Shown piece by piece: positions 19,142 to 28,812 of a stretch of 64,000 nt of DNA. The stretch covers positions 103,790-167,789 of the forward strand of contig NZ_AWGE01000015.1 in the NCBI RefSeq assembly GCF_000495815.1, in the 5' to 3' direction. The position numbers and the translations under genes were made by a program. The stretch's first letter is position 1. The number at the start of each line of letters is the position of its first letter. The notes under the pieces were generated by a model that worked only from the letters and a program-made list of their open reading frames with translations, had not been told where the DNA came from and did no database searches. The stretch is from Asticcacaulis sp. AC466. Lineage in GTDB: Bacteria; Pseudomonadota; Alphaproteobacteria; Caulobacterales; Caulobacteraceae.

Positions 19142-20547
19142 TCGGGAGCGTGTTGATGGTATTGGGGCTTATGCCTCTATTGGCCAGCGCTCTGATTCTG
19201 GCCATTCATCGCCTATTCCGCGAACGCGACGATGCGCCAGTCGATGGCGTGGAAAAACGGATGCTGGCGGTCATGATAGTGCCGGTCGCGATGGGAGCCG
19301 TTCTGCTTCTGCTGGCGCGGCTGGCACCGGCCCTGATGACCGCGCCCATACCAGAATATTCGGCCGGCAACGACGCGGTGGCCATGACGGGCGAGGCAGT
19401 AACTAGCGTTTCGCAAGCGAGGTTCAGTTGGGTGACGTGGGCGCTTGCCGGAATACCTTTGCTGCCTGTCGTCTATGCAGTTGTTGCCGCGGTGGCCGCG
19501 ATCCGTCTGTTGAGGGCGCAATCGGTCCTGCGAACCATCGCCCGAATGGCGCTACCTCTGCCTGCCGACACCGGCATTCGTATCGCCTCAGGCGCGGTCC
19601 CGGCCTTCGCCTGGGGGCGCCATATTATCGTGCCTCAACGCTTGTTGACCGGCTTGGGCGCCGATCAGCTTGAATTGGTTATTGCCCACGAGCGCGCGCA
19701 CCTGAGACGAGGCGATACCGGCTTTTACACACTGCTCAGTTGGATCGAGGTTATCTTCTGGTTCAATCCGTTCATTCGCCATCAAACGGCGCGTTGCCGG
19801 CTGGCGGCCGAACTGGCTTGCGACGCCCTGGTTACGCGGGCGAATCCCGAAATGCGCCAGGCATACGCAGCATCGCTGCTGACGGCCCTGAAGCATACCG
19901 CCGGAGCCACATTGCCCATTTCCACACAGACATGCGCTCCGACGGTCTTCTCACCCTCAAACTCTGGAGAATTTAGAATGAGAATTACCGAAATTATGCG
20001 CGCTTCGTCGATGGGACGCAAGCGGCCGCGATGGATTGCTCAGGCCATGGCTGTTGCCCTGATCCTGCCTTTGGCTGGCGCGCAATTCGTCTTGTCGCAA
20101 AATCCCGCCCGCGCGGCGTCGGACGCCGCTTTCTTTTCGGTGCTGCCGGTAACCGGAACCATCAGCAGTCCATTCGGTAAAAGGACCGATCCGTTGACCG
20201 GCGCGCCCGCCTTCCATGAAGGCATTGATGTCCGCGGGAAGATCGGGACGCCAATCTATGCGCCGGCGGCCGGTCGTGTCGTTACCGTGAAGACCGACAG
20301 TCGGAACGGCCTGATGCTGGAAATCAATCACGGCGACGGATATGTCACCCGGTATACGCATCTTAATAAAATTACGGTCGATGATACGGCTAGTGTCACC
20401 GCGGGCCAGCAGATCGCAGAACTTGGCAATTCCGGCCAGAACACGGGGCCACACCTGCATTTCATGGTTTTCAAAAATGGCGCACCGATCGATCCGGCGA
20501 CAGTCTTGCCGCAAATGCAAGCAACGCCATCGTCAAAGGCTATGTAG
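19138..20547 (+). CDS. M56 (BlaR1-like) protease fused to an M23 (LytM) endopeptidase domain
   Basis: A 469-residue membrane protein with two protease modules. The N-terminal half is BlaR1/MecR1-like: membrane helices near 1-25, 41-66 and 100-122, then a cytoplasmic gluzincin with H184-E-R-A-H188 and the second-ligand region ELACDALV near 225. A fourth helix near 300-320 leads to a periplasmic M23 domain: SSPFGKRTDPLTG, H360 and D364 in FHEGIDVRG, H408 in RYTHL, and H439-L-H441 in GPHLHF, the full lysostaphin-type metal and catalytic set. BlaR1 carries a penicillin-binding sensor at this position; here a peptidoglycan hydrolase-like domain takes its place. It begins with GTG overlapping the BlaI-like gene. 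A cell-wall sensor/repair role is inference. Confidence 0.88.
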   Translation: MIGSVLMVLGLMPLLASALILAIHRLFRERDDAPVDGVEKRMLAVMIVPVAMGAVLLLLARLAPALMTAPIPEYSAGNDAVAMTGEAVTSVSQARFSWVTWALAGIPLLPVVYAVVAAVAAIRLLRAQSVLRTIARMALPLPADTGIRIASGAVPAFAWGRHIIVPQRLLTGLGADQLELVIAHERAHLRRGDTGFYTLLSWIEVIFWFNPFIRHQTARCRLAAELACDALVTRANPEMRQAYAASLLTALKHTAGATLPISTQTCAPTVFSPSNSGEFRMRITEIMRASSMGRKRPRWIAQAMAVALILPLAGAQFVLSQNPARAASDAAFFSVLPVTGTISSPFGKRTDPLTGAPAFHEGIDVRGKIGTPIYAPAAGRVVTVKTDSRNGLMLEINHGDGYVTRYTHLNKITVDDTASVTAGQQIAELGNSGQNTGPHLHFMVFKNGAPIDPATVLPQMQATPSSKAM

Positions 20548-20555
20548 CTGGGGAA

Positions 20556-20585
20556 TGAGCGCGGGCCGGTGACGGTTCGCGCTCA
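20556..20585. terminator. Hairpin between convergent genes
   Basis: TGAGCGCG (20556-20563) pairs with CGCGCTCA (20578-20585), with a further short inner stem. It lies between the M56-M23 gene and the convergent S9-like gene and reaches into the latter's last codons. There is no long T-tract. Confidence 0.5.
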
Positions 20586-22829
20586 ATTCGGCGGATTATA
20601 TTGTGTCAGGAAATCGACCAGTCCTTGTGCCGTTGCCAGGCGGCAGCTTTCTTTCGTCAGGTCATGATCGCAATCCGGCAGGTCAATAGCTGTAACCGCC
20701 TTGCCAGCGGCCCGCAGGGCATCGCGCAACGCGTGACTCTGGCTTGGCGAGACATCGGCGTCACGCCCCCCATGAATAAGAAGCACCGGTATGTGCGCTT
20801 GCTTCACCTGTTGCAGCGGCGATATGGCGGCCAGGTCGGCAGCGCCGAGATAGGTGCGCAGTCGGGAAGGGGAGGCCGGATCGGCGCGAAATGACCGCGA
20901 CTGCTTTGGATCGGCCTTCAGCGGCGCGATTTCGTCAGCCAATGCCCGGCTTTTGATGGCGCTGCTATAGGCTGACAGGTCGGATATCCCTCCGATCGAG
21001 GCCGCGCACCGGTAGGGACCATCATGGCTTTCGGCACCCATTAGCGCCGCATAGCCGCCATAGCCGCGGCCGGCAATGCAGACGCGGCCAGGATCGATCA
21101 GGCCCTGCGCACTGAGAGCGCGCACGCCGTCGGCCAGATCGCCGAGCATCCGGCCAGCCCATTCCCCCGTACCGGCATCTGTATAGGCGGTGCCGTAGCC
21201 ATCCGAGCCGCGATAATTGGGTTGAAGCACGACGTAGCCCCGCGATGCCAGAAGTTGCGCCAGCCAGTCGAACCCGCGCGCGTCATGAGCCAGCGGTCCG
21301 TCGTGAGGCAGGACCACCAGTGCGCGGTTTTTTGCGTCGCCCTTGGGCGGCAGGGTCAGCAGCGCATGGATATCCATCCCGTCCCTGGCCTTGTACTGAA
21401 TGGACCGCTGAGAAGCCACCCATTCCATAGGTACGGCGGGGTAATGGCTGCCTATATCGACACGCTTGCCGGCCGCAAAGTCGTAATAGTGCCAGGAGCC
21501 AGGATCATCGCCGCCCTGATCGAACAGGATCATCTGGCGCGGATCGCGGGCCATGGCGGCGACGCGCACCGCCTGGCCTGGAGCCGTATCGACGGCCAGT
21601 TTGTAATATTCGGCCAAGTCGGGATCGAAGAAGATGTAGGTGGGTGTTTCACCATCGCGTTCAAAACCGGCAAGCGCACCGGTTTCGGGGTGAAAAATCG
21701 GTCGGTCGCGCGTGGCGTCGTCAGGATCGAGGGCCTCGGACCTTTTGCCATCGGCGGACAGTTCGTAATAGTGAAAGCGGCGCGCGCTGCCTTCGGTTCC
21801 AGGCTCAATATCGAGCAGCAGCAGCGACGCGCCGTCACGCCCCAGGCCGGCGAGAAACGGTGCAAATGTGCGGTCCTTACCGACGATCTTGCGGGTCAGG
21901 ACCGGCGTCCAGCCTTTGTCCTTGCGTATCTCAATGCTGAACGTTTCGTTGCGGAAGCTGTAGAGGGACCGCGCCAGGATCTGGCCCGAGGCGTCGAACA
22001 GCCAATCATCAACATAGCGGTTTTCGCGATCCAGGTCACCGCCGCCATCGTTGACGAGCCGCCCTATGCCGGTATCCGGATCGGTGCGCCAGAGGTAGAC
22101 GCGTCGCGTTGGCTGCCCGGCAATGGATTTGGCGCGCATCTCAAGGAATGCGCCCATGACTTGCATCTTGCCATCAACAATAATCGGGCGCGGCAGGCCC
22201 AAGGCCAGGTTGTCGAACTCGCTCAACTTGTTGCCGAGCGTGGTGCCTTTGGCGGTGCGCAAGTCAACGACCGTTACGGCATCTTGCGCCCGGACGCCGA
22301 ACTGGACGCACCCCGGCGTCCGCAAAGCGCTCAGTGCGCGAGCCTGAGCATCGGCATTGGCAACGGAATCGGCCTTGGCGGGGTCTATTACGGCGCGCAG
22401 GTTCATCTGCGCGGCCCCATCAGCCAGACGCTGATCCGTTCCAGACGGGCAGGTGCCGCGCAGACCGGTAAGCGTACTGGACAGCAGGATGTGATCCTTG
22501 TCGAGCCATGAAATGGCGGACAGAGGCGCATCGGCCAGCCGCACAACCGTCCGGCTGTTGTCGGCGACATTATAGATGGCCAGTATGTGCAGGCCGTCGG
22601 TCCAGGTAACGAAGGCGATCCGCCCACCATCAGCCGACAGGGCGATCTGTTCTATGCGGGGCGGCTTTACGAACACGTCCAGCGGTGGCGGGGTTGCTGT
22701 GTCTGCCAGTTTAGGCCGGGCGGCGCCCTTGACGATAACCTCGGTGGAATCGGCAGGGATGGACTGGGCGGCCACGGGTGGCGCGACGAGCGACAGAACA
22801 AACGCCAATGCTGTCAGACCTCTGGTCAT
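20583..22829 (-). CDS. Exported S9-family (prolyl oligopeptidase-like) protein with nucleophile Ser replaced by Gly
   Basis: A 748-residue protein with a signal peptide (MTRGLTALAFVLSLVAPPVAAQS), an N-terminal beta-propeller-like region of about 450 residues, and a C-terminal alpha/beta-hydrolase domain of the S9C type. The domain is recognisable from LQPNYRGSDGYG, the ALRAAGK region and the Asp (HGGRDADVSP, residue 690) and His (LPDCDHDL, residue 722) positions. In the nucleophile elbow, where S9 enzymes read GxSYGGY, this protein reads AGRGYGGY, so residue 589 is Gly and normal serine-peptidase catalysis is not expected. The start has GGAGGG upstream. It is divergent from enolase and convergent with the M56-M23 gene. 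Confidence 0.85.
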   Translation of the reverse strand: MTRGLTALAFVLSLVAPPVAAQSIPADSTEVIVKGAARPKLADTATPPPLDVFVKPPRIEQIALSADGGRIAFVTWTDGLHILAIYNVADNSRTVVRLADAPLSAISWLDKDHILLSSTLTGLRGTCPSGTDQRLADGAAQMNLRAVIDPAKADSVANADAQARALSALRTPGCVQFGVRAQDAVTVVDLRTAKGTTLGNKLSEFDNLALGLPRPIIVDGKMQVMGAFLEMRAKSIAGQPTRRVYLWRTDPDTGIGRLVNDGGGDLDRENRYVDDWLFDASGQILARSLYSFRNETFSIEIRKDKGWTPVLTRKIVGKDRTFAPFLAGLGRDGASLLLLDIEPGTEGSARRFHYYELSADGKRSEALDPDDATRDRPIFHPETGALAGFERDGETPTYIFFDPDLAEYYKLAVDTAPGQAVRVAAMARDPRQMILFDQGGDDPGSWHYYDFAAGKRVDIGSHYPAVPMEWVASQRSIQYKARDGMDIHALLTLPPKGDAKNRALVVLPHDGPLAHDARGFDWLAQLLASRGYVVLQPNYRGSDGYGTAYTDAGTGEWAGRMLGDLADGVRALSAQGLIDPGRVCIAGRGYGGYAALMGAESHDGPYRCAASIGGISDLSAYSSAIKSRALADEIAPLKADPKQSRSFRADPASPSRLRTYLGAADLAAISPLQQVKQAHIPVLLIHGGRDADVSPSQSHALRDALRAAGKAVTAIDLPDCDHDLTKESCRLATAQGLVDFLTQYNPPN

Positions 22830-22872
22830 CCGTCCCTCCGCTTTTGTAATTATATCGTGAGTATCATCATAG

Positions 22873-24255
<1,383 letters not shown>

Positions 24256-24296
24256 GAGCAATCTGCGAAAGGCGCCTTGGCACATCGTGCCTGTTG

Positions 24297-24327
24297 AAAT
24301 CCCCCTCCTTCGGGAGGGGGATTTTTT
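24297..24327 (+). terminator. Rho-independent terminator of eno
   Basis: A perfect 12-bp stem (24297-24308 with 24313-24324) closed by a TTCG tetraloop and followed by six T residues, 40 bp after the eno stop. Confidence 0.95.
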
Positions 24328-24619
24328 GTTGTCGTAATTGAATGTAAATCGCCGACGATAAGCTTCCGCTAACCATTAAATCTTACAGTTGGTTAGCCAT
24401 GCGGTTTCCGGCGGAACCGGCATAGGCGACTCGCCGCAGCGCATGGCGCTGCTCACATTTTGACAACAATGATAAAAACGCCGTGATGCCCAAACCTTTG
24501 CAGCCGCCTGTGGCGATAAATTCTTCTGTGCGCTCAGACATGTTTAGTAACACTATGTTAACCGCGCCGGCTCAAAAATGGTCTCCAAGTGTTACCGCAG
24601 TCCAGAAGGGGCTCAAATA
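24328..24619 (+). other. Intergenic region eno-ftsB with inverted repeats
   Basis: About 290 bp without a convincing gene. It holds an inverted repeat GCTAACC (24368-24374) / GGTTAGC (24391-24397), directly followed by a second dyad around CGGTTTCC-GGCGGAACCG. A TTGACA at 24460 could be a -35 box for ftsB. No tRNA or known riboswitch fold was recognised. Confidence 0.4.
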
Positions 24620-24934
24620 GTGTTCTTCAGATTGAGGCCGTATTTGCCGACCGCTATTATCACGCTTGTTCTGACCTATGTATGCGTTCAGTATCTGACT
24701 GGCGATAAGGGATTCTTTTCTCAAGAATCGCGTAATCGGGAACTGGTTGTAAAGGAACGTCAGCTCGTACAACTCAAAACGGAGCGTGCGGATTTGGAAG
24801 CGCGCGCCAAATACTTGCGTACGGACAATTTGTCGAAAGATTTGCTTGAAGAGCGTGCCCGCGTCCTGCTTGGCTTGTCCGAGCCCAAGGCGTACGTTAT
24901 TCGCGGACCAATCGTCCAGAACGCTAACTCCTGA
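24620..24934 (+). CDS. ftsB: Cell-division protein FtsB (DivIC family)
   Basis: A 104-residue bitopic membrane protein expected in the FtsQLB complex at the division site. It has one membrane helix near the N-terminus (PTAIITLVLTYVCVQYL), then a charged coiled-coil stretch (LVVKERQLVQLKTERADLEARAKYLR) and a short tail, the layout of the DivIC/FtsB family. A GTG start is chosen because AAGGGG lies exactly 8 bases before it; an ATG at 24578 would add 14 residues but has no such site. Its place between eno and pdhA is common in alphaproteobacteria and supports the call. Confidence 0.85.
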   Translation: MFFRLRPYLPTAIITLVLTYVCVQYLTGDKGFFSQESRNRELVVKERQLVQLKTERADLEARAKYLRTDNLSKDLLEERARVLLGLSEPKAYVIRGPIVQNANS

Positions 24935-25051
24935 CTATTCTTTAGCTCTTTACGCGAAGGCAGGCTTCTCATAAAGGAAGTGTGCCTTTGATTTGGCCTG
25001 TGCGTTGGTTCGCATACCGTCCGGCCTTCAGAGCGCCACCATTTTTTAAAA

Positions 25052-25078
25052 GGCCGCGCGTAACAGCGGCCGTCGTTT
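25052..25078 (+). terminator. Hairpin between ftsB and pdhA
   Basis: GGCCGC (25052-25057) pairs with GCGGCC (25066-25071), followed by GTCGTTTTG. A weak terminator or leader hairpin, about 15 bp before the pdhA ribosome-binding site. Confidence 0.45.
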
Positions 25079-25095
25079 TGTAATGGGAGATGTCC

Positions 25096-26112
25096 ATGGC
25101 GCGTGCCGCCCAGAAAGACACCAAGACCGACAGTGGCAACAAGCTGAGCAATGTCTCCAAGGCAGATTTGCTTAAATATTATCGTGAGATGGTACTGATC
25201 CGCCGCTTCGAGGAGCGCGCCGGGCAACTGTACGGCATGGGCCTGATCGGCGGCTTCTGCCACCTCTATATCGGGCAGGAAGCTGTTGCCGTCGGCATGG
25301 AAGCCGCCAGCAAGGAAGGCGATCAGGTCATTACCGGATATCGCGACCACGGCCACATGCTGGCTGCCGGCATGGACCCGAAGGCGGTCATGGCGGAACT
25401 GACCGGTCGTTCCGGTGGTTCGTCCAAGGGCAAGGGCGGGTCGATGCACATGTTCGACATCGCCACCGGCTTCTTCGGCGGTCACGGTATCGTCGGTGCG
25501 CAAGTATCGCTGGGTACGGGACTGGCCTTTGCCGACTTCTATAAGAAGAACGGCAATGTCTCCTTCACCTATTTCGGCGACGGCGCGGCCAACCAGGGCC
25601 AGGTCTACGAAAGCTTCAACATGGCGCAGCTGTGGAAGCTGCCGGTCGTGTACGTGATCGAAAACAACGAATACGCCATGGGCACGTCGCTCGCGCGCGC
25701 TTCGGCAACGGTAAACCTGTCGCAGCGCGGCGCCTCGTTCGGCATTCCGGGCGAAACCGTTGACGGCATGGATGTCTTCGCCGTGAAGGAAGCCGCCGAA
25801 CGCGCGGCCGAACATGCACGGTCCGGCAAGGGGCCCTATATCCTGGAAATGAAGACCTACCGCTATCGCGGTCACTCCATGTCCGATCCGGCCAAGTACC
25901 GCAGCAAGGAAGAGGTTGACGAGGTCAAGACGACCCGTGACCCGATCGACCACATCAAGACGATGCTGCAACAGGCCGGCGTCGCCGAGGACGAGATCAA
26001 GACGATCGACAATGAGGTGAAGGCCATTGTTCTGGAAGCGGTTGACTTCGCCCAGACCTCGCCCGAGCCGGATCCGTCCGAACTGTACACCGACGTTTAT
26101 ACCGAGGCTTAA
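25096..26112 (+). CDS. pdhA: Pyruvate dehydrogenase E1 component, alpha subunit
   Basis: With PdhB it forms the thiamine-diphosphate-dependent E1 enzyme that decarboxylates pyruvate and acetylates the lipoyl groups of the complex. The TPP motif runs from YFGDGAANQGQVYES to VIENN, and the phosphorylation-loop-like YRYRGHSMSDPAKYRSKEEV is present as in mitochondrial E1-alpha. The ATG at 25096 has GGGAG six bases before it, which favours it over the ATG at 25090. It is the first gene of a tight pdhA-pdhB-pdhC-lpdA cluster, with only 6 bp to pdhB. Confidence 0.97.
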   Translation: MARAAQKDTKTDSGNKLSNVSKADLLKYYREMVLIRRFEERAGQLYGMGLIGGFCHLYIGQEAVAVGMEAASKEGDQVITGYRDHGHMLAAGMDPKAVMAELTGRSGGSSKGKGGSMHMFDIATGFFGGHGIVGAQVSLGTGLAFADFYKKNGNVSFTYFGDGAANQGQVYESFNMAQLWKLPVVYVIENNEYAMGTSLARASATVNLSQRGASFGIPGETVDGMDVFAVKEAAERAAEHARSGKGPYILEMKTYRYRGHSMSDPAKYRSKEEVDEVKTTRDPIDHIKTMLQQAGVAEDEIKTIDNEVKAIVLEAVDFAQTSPEPDPSELYTDVYTEA

Positions 26113-26118
26113 ATCAAA

Positions 26119-27483
26119 ATGACTGATATCCTCATGCCCGCGCTTTCTCCGACCATGGAGGAAGGCACCCTTTCCAAATGGCTGATCAAGGTCGGCGACG
26201 AAGTTTCCGCCGGCCAGGTGATCGCCGAAATTGAAACCGACAAGGCGACGATGGAAGTCGAAGCCGTCGACGAAGGCAAGGTCGAAGCCATCCTGATCGA
26301 TGCCGGCACCGAAGGCGTCAAGGTCAATACGCCGATCGCTCGCCTCGAAGGCGGTGTGTCGTCGCCAGCACCTGCACCGGCGCAAGCGGCGGATGCGCCT
26401 GCGACCCAGGAAGGCGGCGAAAAGAAAGCTGCCGATGCTACCCCAGCCGCTGCACCGGTATCCAAGCCGCAGAACGATCCGGAATTCCCGGAAGGCACGC
26501 CGATGGTGAAGATCACTGTCCGTGACGCGCTGCGTGACGCCATCGCCGAAGAAATGCGTCGCGATGACGCGGTCTTCCTGATGGGGGAAGAAGTCGCGCA
26601 ATATCAGGGCGCCTACAAGGTGTCGCGCAACCTGCTCGAAGAGTTTGGCGATCGCCGCGTTATCGATACGCCGATTACCGAAATGGGCTTTGCCGGTATC
26701 GGTTCGGGGGCGGCCATGGCCGGCCTGAAGCCGATCATCGAGTTCATGACGTTCAATTTCGCCATGCAGGCCATCGACCACATCATCAACTCGTCGGCCA
26801 AGACCCTGTACATGTCCGGCGGCCAGATCAAATCGTCGATCGTGTTTCGCGGCCCGAACGGTGCCGCCGCCCGCGTCGCCGCCCAGCACAGCCAGGACTA
26901 TTCGTCCTGGTACGCCAACGTTCCGGGGCTAAAGGTGCTTGCGCCGTATGACGCAGCCGACGCCAAGGGGTTGCTCAAGGCCGCCATCCGCGATCCGAAC
27001 CCGGTCGTGTTCCTTGAACACGAAATGATGTACGGCAATGAATTCGAAATCCCCGATGTGGAAGATTTCGTGTTGCCGATTGGCAAGGCCAAGATTCAGC
27101 GTGAAGGCAAGGACGTCACCATCGTCGCGCACTCGCGCATGGTCGGCTTCGCCTTGAAGGCGGCCGAACAACTGGCTGCCGAAGGCATCGATGCCGAAGT
27201 CGTCAATTTGCGCACCCTGCGTCCGCTCGATACGGACACAGTGGTCGCTTCGGTAAAGAAGACGAACCGTCTGGTTACGGTCGAAGAGGGCTGGGGCCCG
27301 TGCGGCATCGGCGCCGAAGTCGCCGCCCGCGTTACGGCCGAAGCGTTCGACGACCTCGATGCGCCGCCCGCTCGTGTTCACCAGGAAGACGTGCCCATGC
27401 CGTACGCCGCCAACCTGGAAGCCCTGACTGTGCCCAGCGTTGAGAAGATCATCGCCGCCGTCAAGCAAGTCTCGTACAAGTAA
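26119..27483 (+). CDS. pdhB: Pyruvate dehydrogenase E1 component, beta subunit with N-terminal lipoyl domain
   Basis: A 454-residue E1-beta. Residues 1-79 form a complete lipoyl domain with the target lysine Lys42 in ETDKATMEV, followed by an Ala/Pro-rich linker of about 45 residues. The E1-beta transketolase-like domain then begins near 128 ([13 protein letters not shown]) and contains [21 protein letters not shown]-like [14 protein letters not shown], and the C-terminal [19 protein letters not shown] lipoyl domain on E1-beta is known for alphaproteobacteria. It is 89% identical in residues to the first lipoyl domain of the next gene. Tightly spaced between pdhA and pdhC. Confidence 0.97.
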   Translation: MTDILMPALSPTMEEGTLSKWLIKVGDEVSAGQVIAEIETDKATMEVEAVDEGKVEAILIDAGTEGVKVNTPIARLEGGVSSPAPAPAQAADAPATQEGGEKKAADATPAAAPVSKPQNDPEFPEGTPMVKITVRDALRDAIAEEMRRDDAVFLMGEEVAQYQGAYKVSRNLLEEFGDRRVIDTPITEMGFAGIGSGAAMAGLKPIIEFMTFNFAMQAIDHIINSSAKTLYMSGGQIKSSIVFRGPNGAAARVAAQHSQDYSSWYANVPGLKVLAPYDAADAKGLLKAAIRDPNPVVFLEHEMMYGNEFEIPDVEDFVLPIGKAKIQREGKDVTIVAHSRMVGFALKAAEQLAAEGIDAEVVNLRTLRPLDTDTVVASVKKTNRLVTVEEGWGPCGIGAEVAARVTAEAFDDLDAPPARVHQEDVPMPYAANLEALTVPSVEKIIAAVKQVSYK

Positions 27484-27494
27484 GGGAAGCGCAC

Positions 27495-28799
27495 ATGACC
27501 GATATCCTGATGCCCGCCCTGTCCCCGACGATGGAAGAGGGCATTCTCGCCAAGTGGCACGTCAAGGTCGGGGACACCGTCTCCGCTGGCGACGTGATTG
27601 CCGAAATCGAAACCGACAAGGCAACGATGGAAGTCGAAGCCGTCGATGAAGGCACGGTGGAAGCCATCCTGATCGAAGCCGGCACCGAAGGCGTGAAGGT
27701 AAACACGCCAATCGCCCGCCTGTCCGGCGGCGATGCGGCGCCTGCACCAAAAGCGTCGCCCGCCGCGGCGGAAGCGCCCAAAACCACAGAAGCCGCCAAG
27801 GCTGAACCCAGGCAAGCAGAGCAAGCCAAGGCCGCTCCGGTTGCGGCGTCTGCGCCCGCCGCTGCATCTGCTGGTACGTCTTCTGGGGCACGCGTCGCCG
27901 CGTCGCCGCTGGCGCGCCGTCTGGCCGAAATCAACAAGCTCGATCTCAAGGCTATTCCGGGTTCCGGCCCGCATGGCCGCGTGATCAAGCGCGATATCGA
28001 GGCCGCTCTGGCTGGCGGTACGGGCAAGGCCGCGCCTTCCGCAGGCAGCTCCGCCCCGGCCGCCGAGCCGCGCAAGGTGCAATCGCTGGAACAACTGGGC
28101 ATCCCGGCCGGTTCTTACGACCTGGTGCCGCTCGATGGCATGCGTAAGGTCATTGCCCGTCGCCTGACCGACAGCTTCCGCGATATCCCGCACTTCCCGC
28201 TGACCGTCGATATCGAACTCGACAACCTTCTGGCGGCCCGCACCAAGATCAACACCGCACTGGAATCCCAGGGCGTCAAGGTCTCCGTCAACGACATCGT
28301 TATCAAGGCGGTGGCGCTGGCGCTCAAGCAGGTGCCGGAAGCCAATGCGTCGTTTACGCCTGACGGCATTGCCATGCATCACAATGCCGACGTCGCCATG
28401 GCCGTGGCCATCGACGGCGGTTTGATCACACCGATCATCCGCAAGGCCGAAACCAAGTCGCTGGCGCAGATCGCCAAGGAAACGAAGGATCTGGCCACCC
28501 GGGCGCGCGAGCGCAAGCTGAAGCCCGAAGAATTCCAGGGCGGCACCTTCTCGGTGTCCAATCTGGGCATGTTCGGCATCAAGCAGTTCGCCTCCATCAT
28601 TAATGAGCCGCAAGGCTGCATTCTGTCGGTTGGCGCCGGTGAACAGCGTCCGATCGTCAAGAATGGCCAACTCGCCGTTGCCACGGTGATGACGGTCACC
28701 CTGACCTGCGATCACCGCGTGGTCGACGGTTCCATCGGTGCGAAATATATTACCGTACTGAAGGGATTGCTCGAAGATCCTATCAAGATGTTGGCGTAA
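27495..28799 (+). CDS. pdhC: Dihydrolipoamide acetyltransferase (PDH E2)
   Basis: Core of the pyruvate dehydrogenase complex; moves the acetyl group from lipoamide to CoA. Of the 434 residues, 1-79 are one lipoyl domain (Lys42 in ETDKATMEV), followed by an Ala/Pro/Lys-rich linker. The E1/E3-binding domain follows near 135-175 ([33 protein letters not shown]), then a second linker and the catalytic domain from about 205 with the active-site DHRVVDG near 405 and the [13 protein letters not shown] region. Only one lipoyl domain is present, but the E1-beta partner adds another. It sits 11 bp after pdhB and 13 bp before lpdA. Confidence 0.97.
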   Translation: MTDILMPALSPTMEEGILAKWHVKVGDTVSAGDVIAEIETDKATMEVEAVDEGTVEAILIEAGTEGVKVNTPIARLSGGDAAPAPKASPAAAEAPKTTEAAKAEPRQAEQAKAAPVAASAPAAASAGTSSGARVAASPLARRLAEINKLDLKAIPGSGPHGRVIKRDIEAALAGGTGKAAPSAGSSAPAAEPRKVQSLEQLGIPAGSYDLVPLDGMRKVIARRLTDSFRDIPHFPLTVDIELDNLLAARTKINTALESQGVKVSVNDIVIKAVALALKQVPEANASFTPDGIAMHHNADVAMAVAIDGGLITPIIRKAETKSLAQIAKETKDLATRARERKLKPEEFQGGTFSVSNLGMFGIKQFASIINEPQGCILSVGAGEQRPIVKNGQLAVATVMTVTLTCDHRVVDGSIGAKYITVLKGLLEDPIKMLA

Positions 28800-28812
28800 G
28801 GAGCTGAAAACA

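Noticed and set aside
21222..22511. 429-codon plus-strand frame inside the S9-like gene
   Set aside because: Opposite to a protein with signal peptide and S9 domain order; no start signal and no recognisable family.
24368..24397. CtrA binding site (TTAA-N7-TTAA) before ftsB
   Set aside because: Only half-sites with wrong spacing were found.
24760..26889. 709-codon minus-strand frame across ftsB, pdhA and pdhB
   Set aside because: Antisense to three well-defined genes; the length is explained by codon bias on the other strand.
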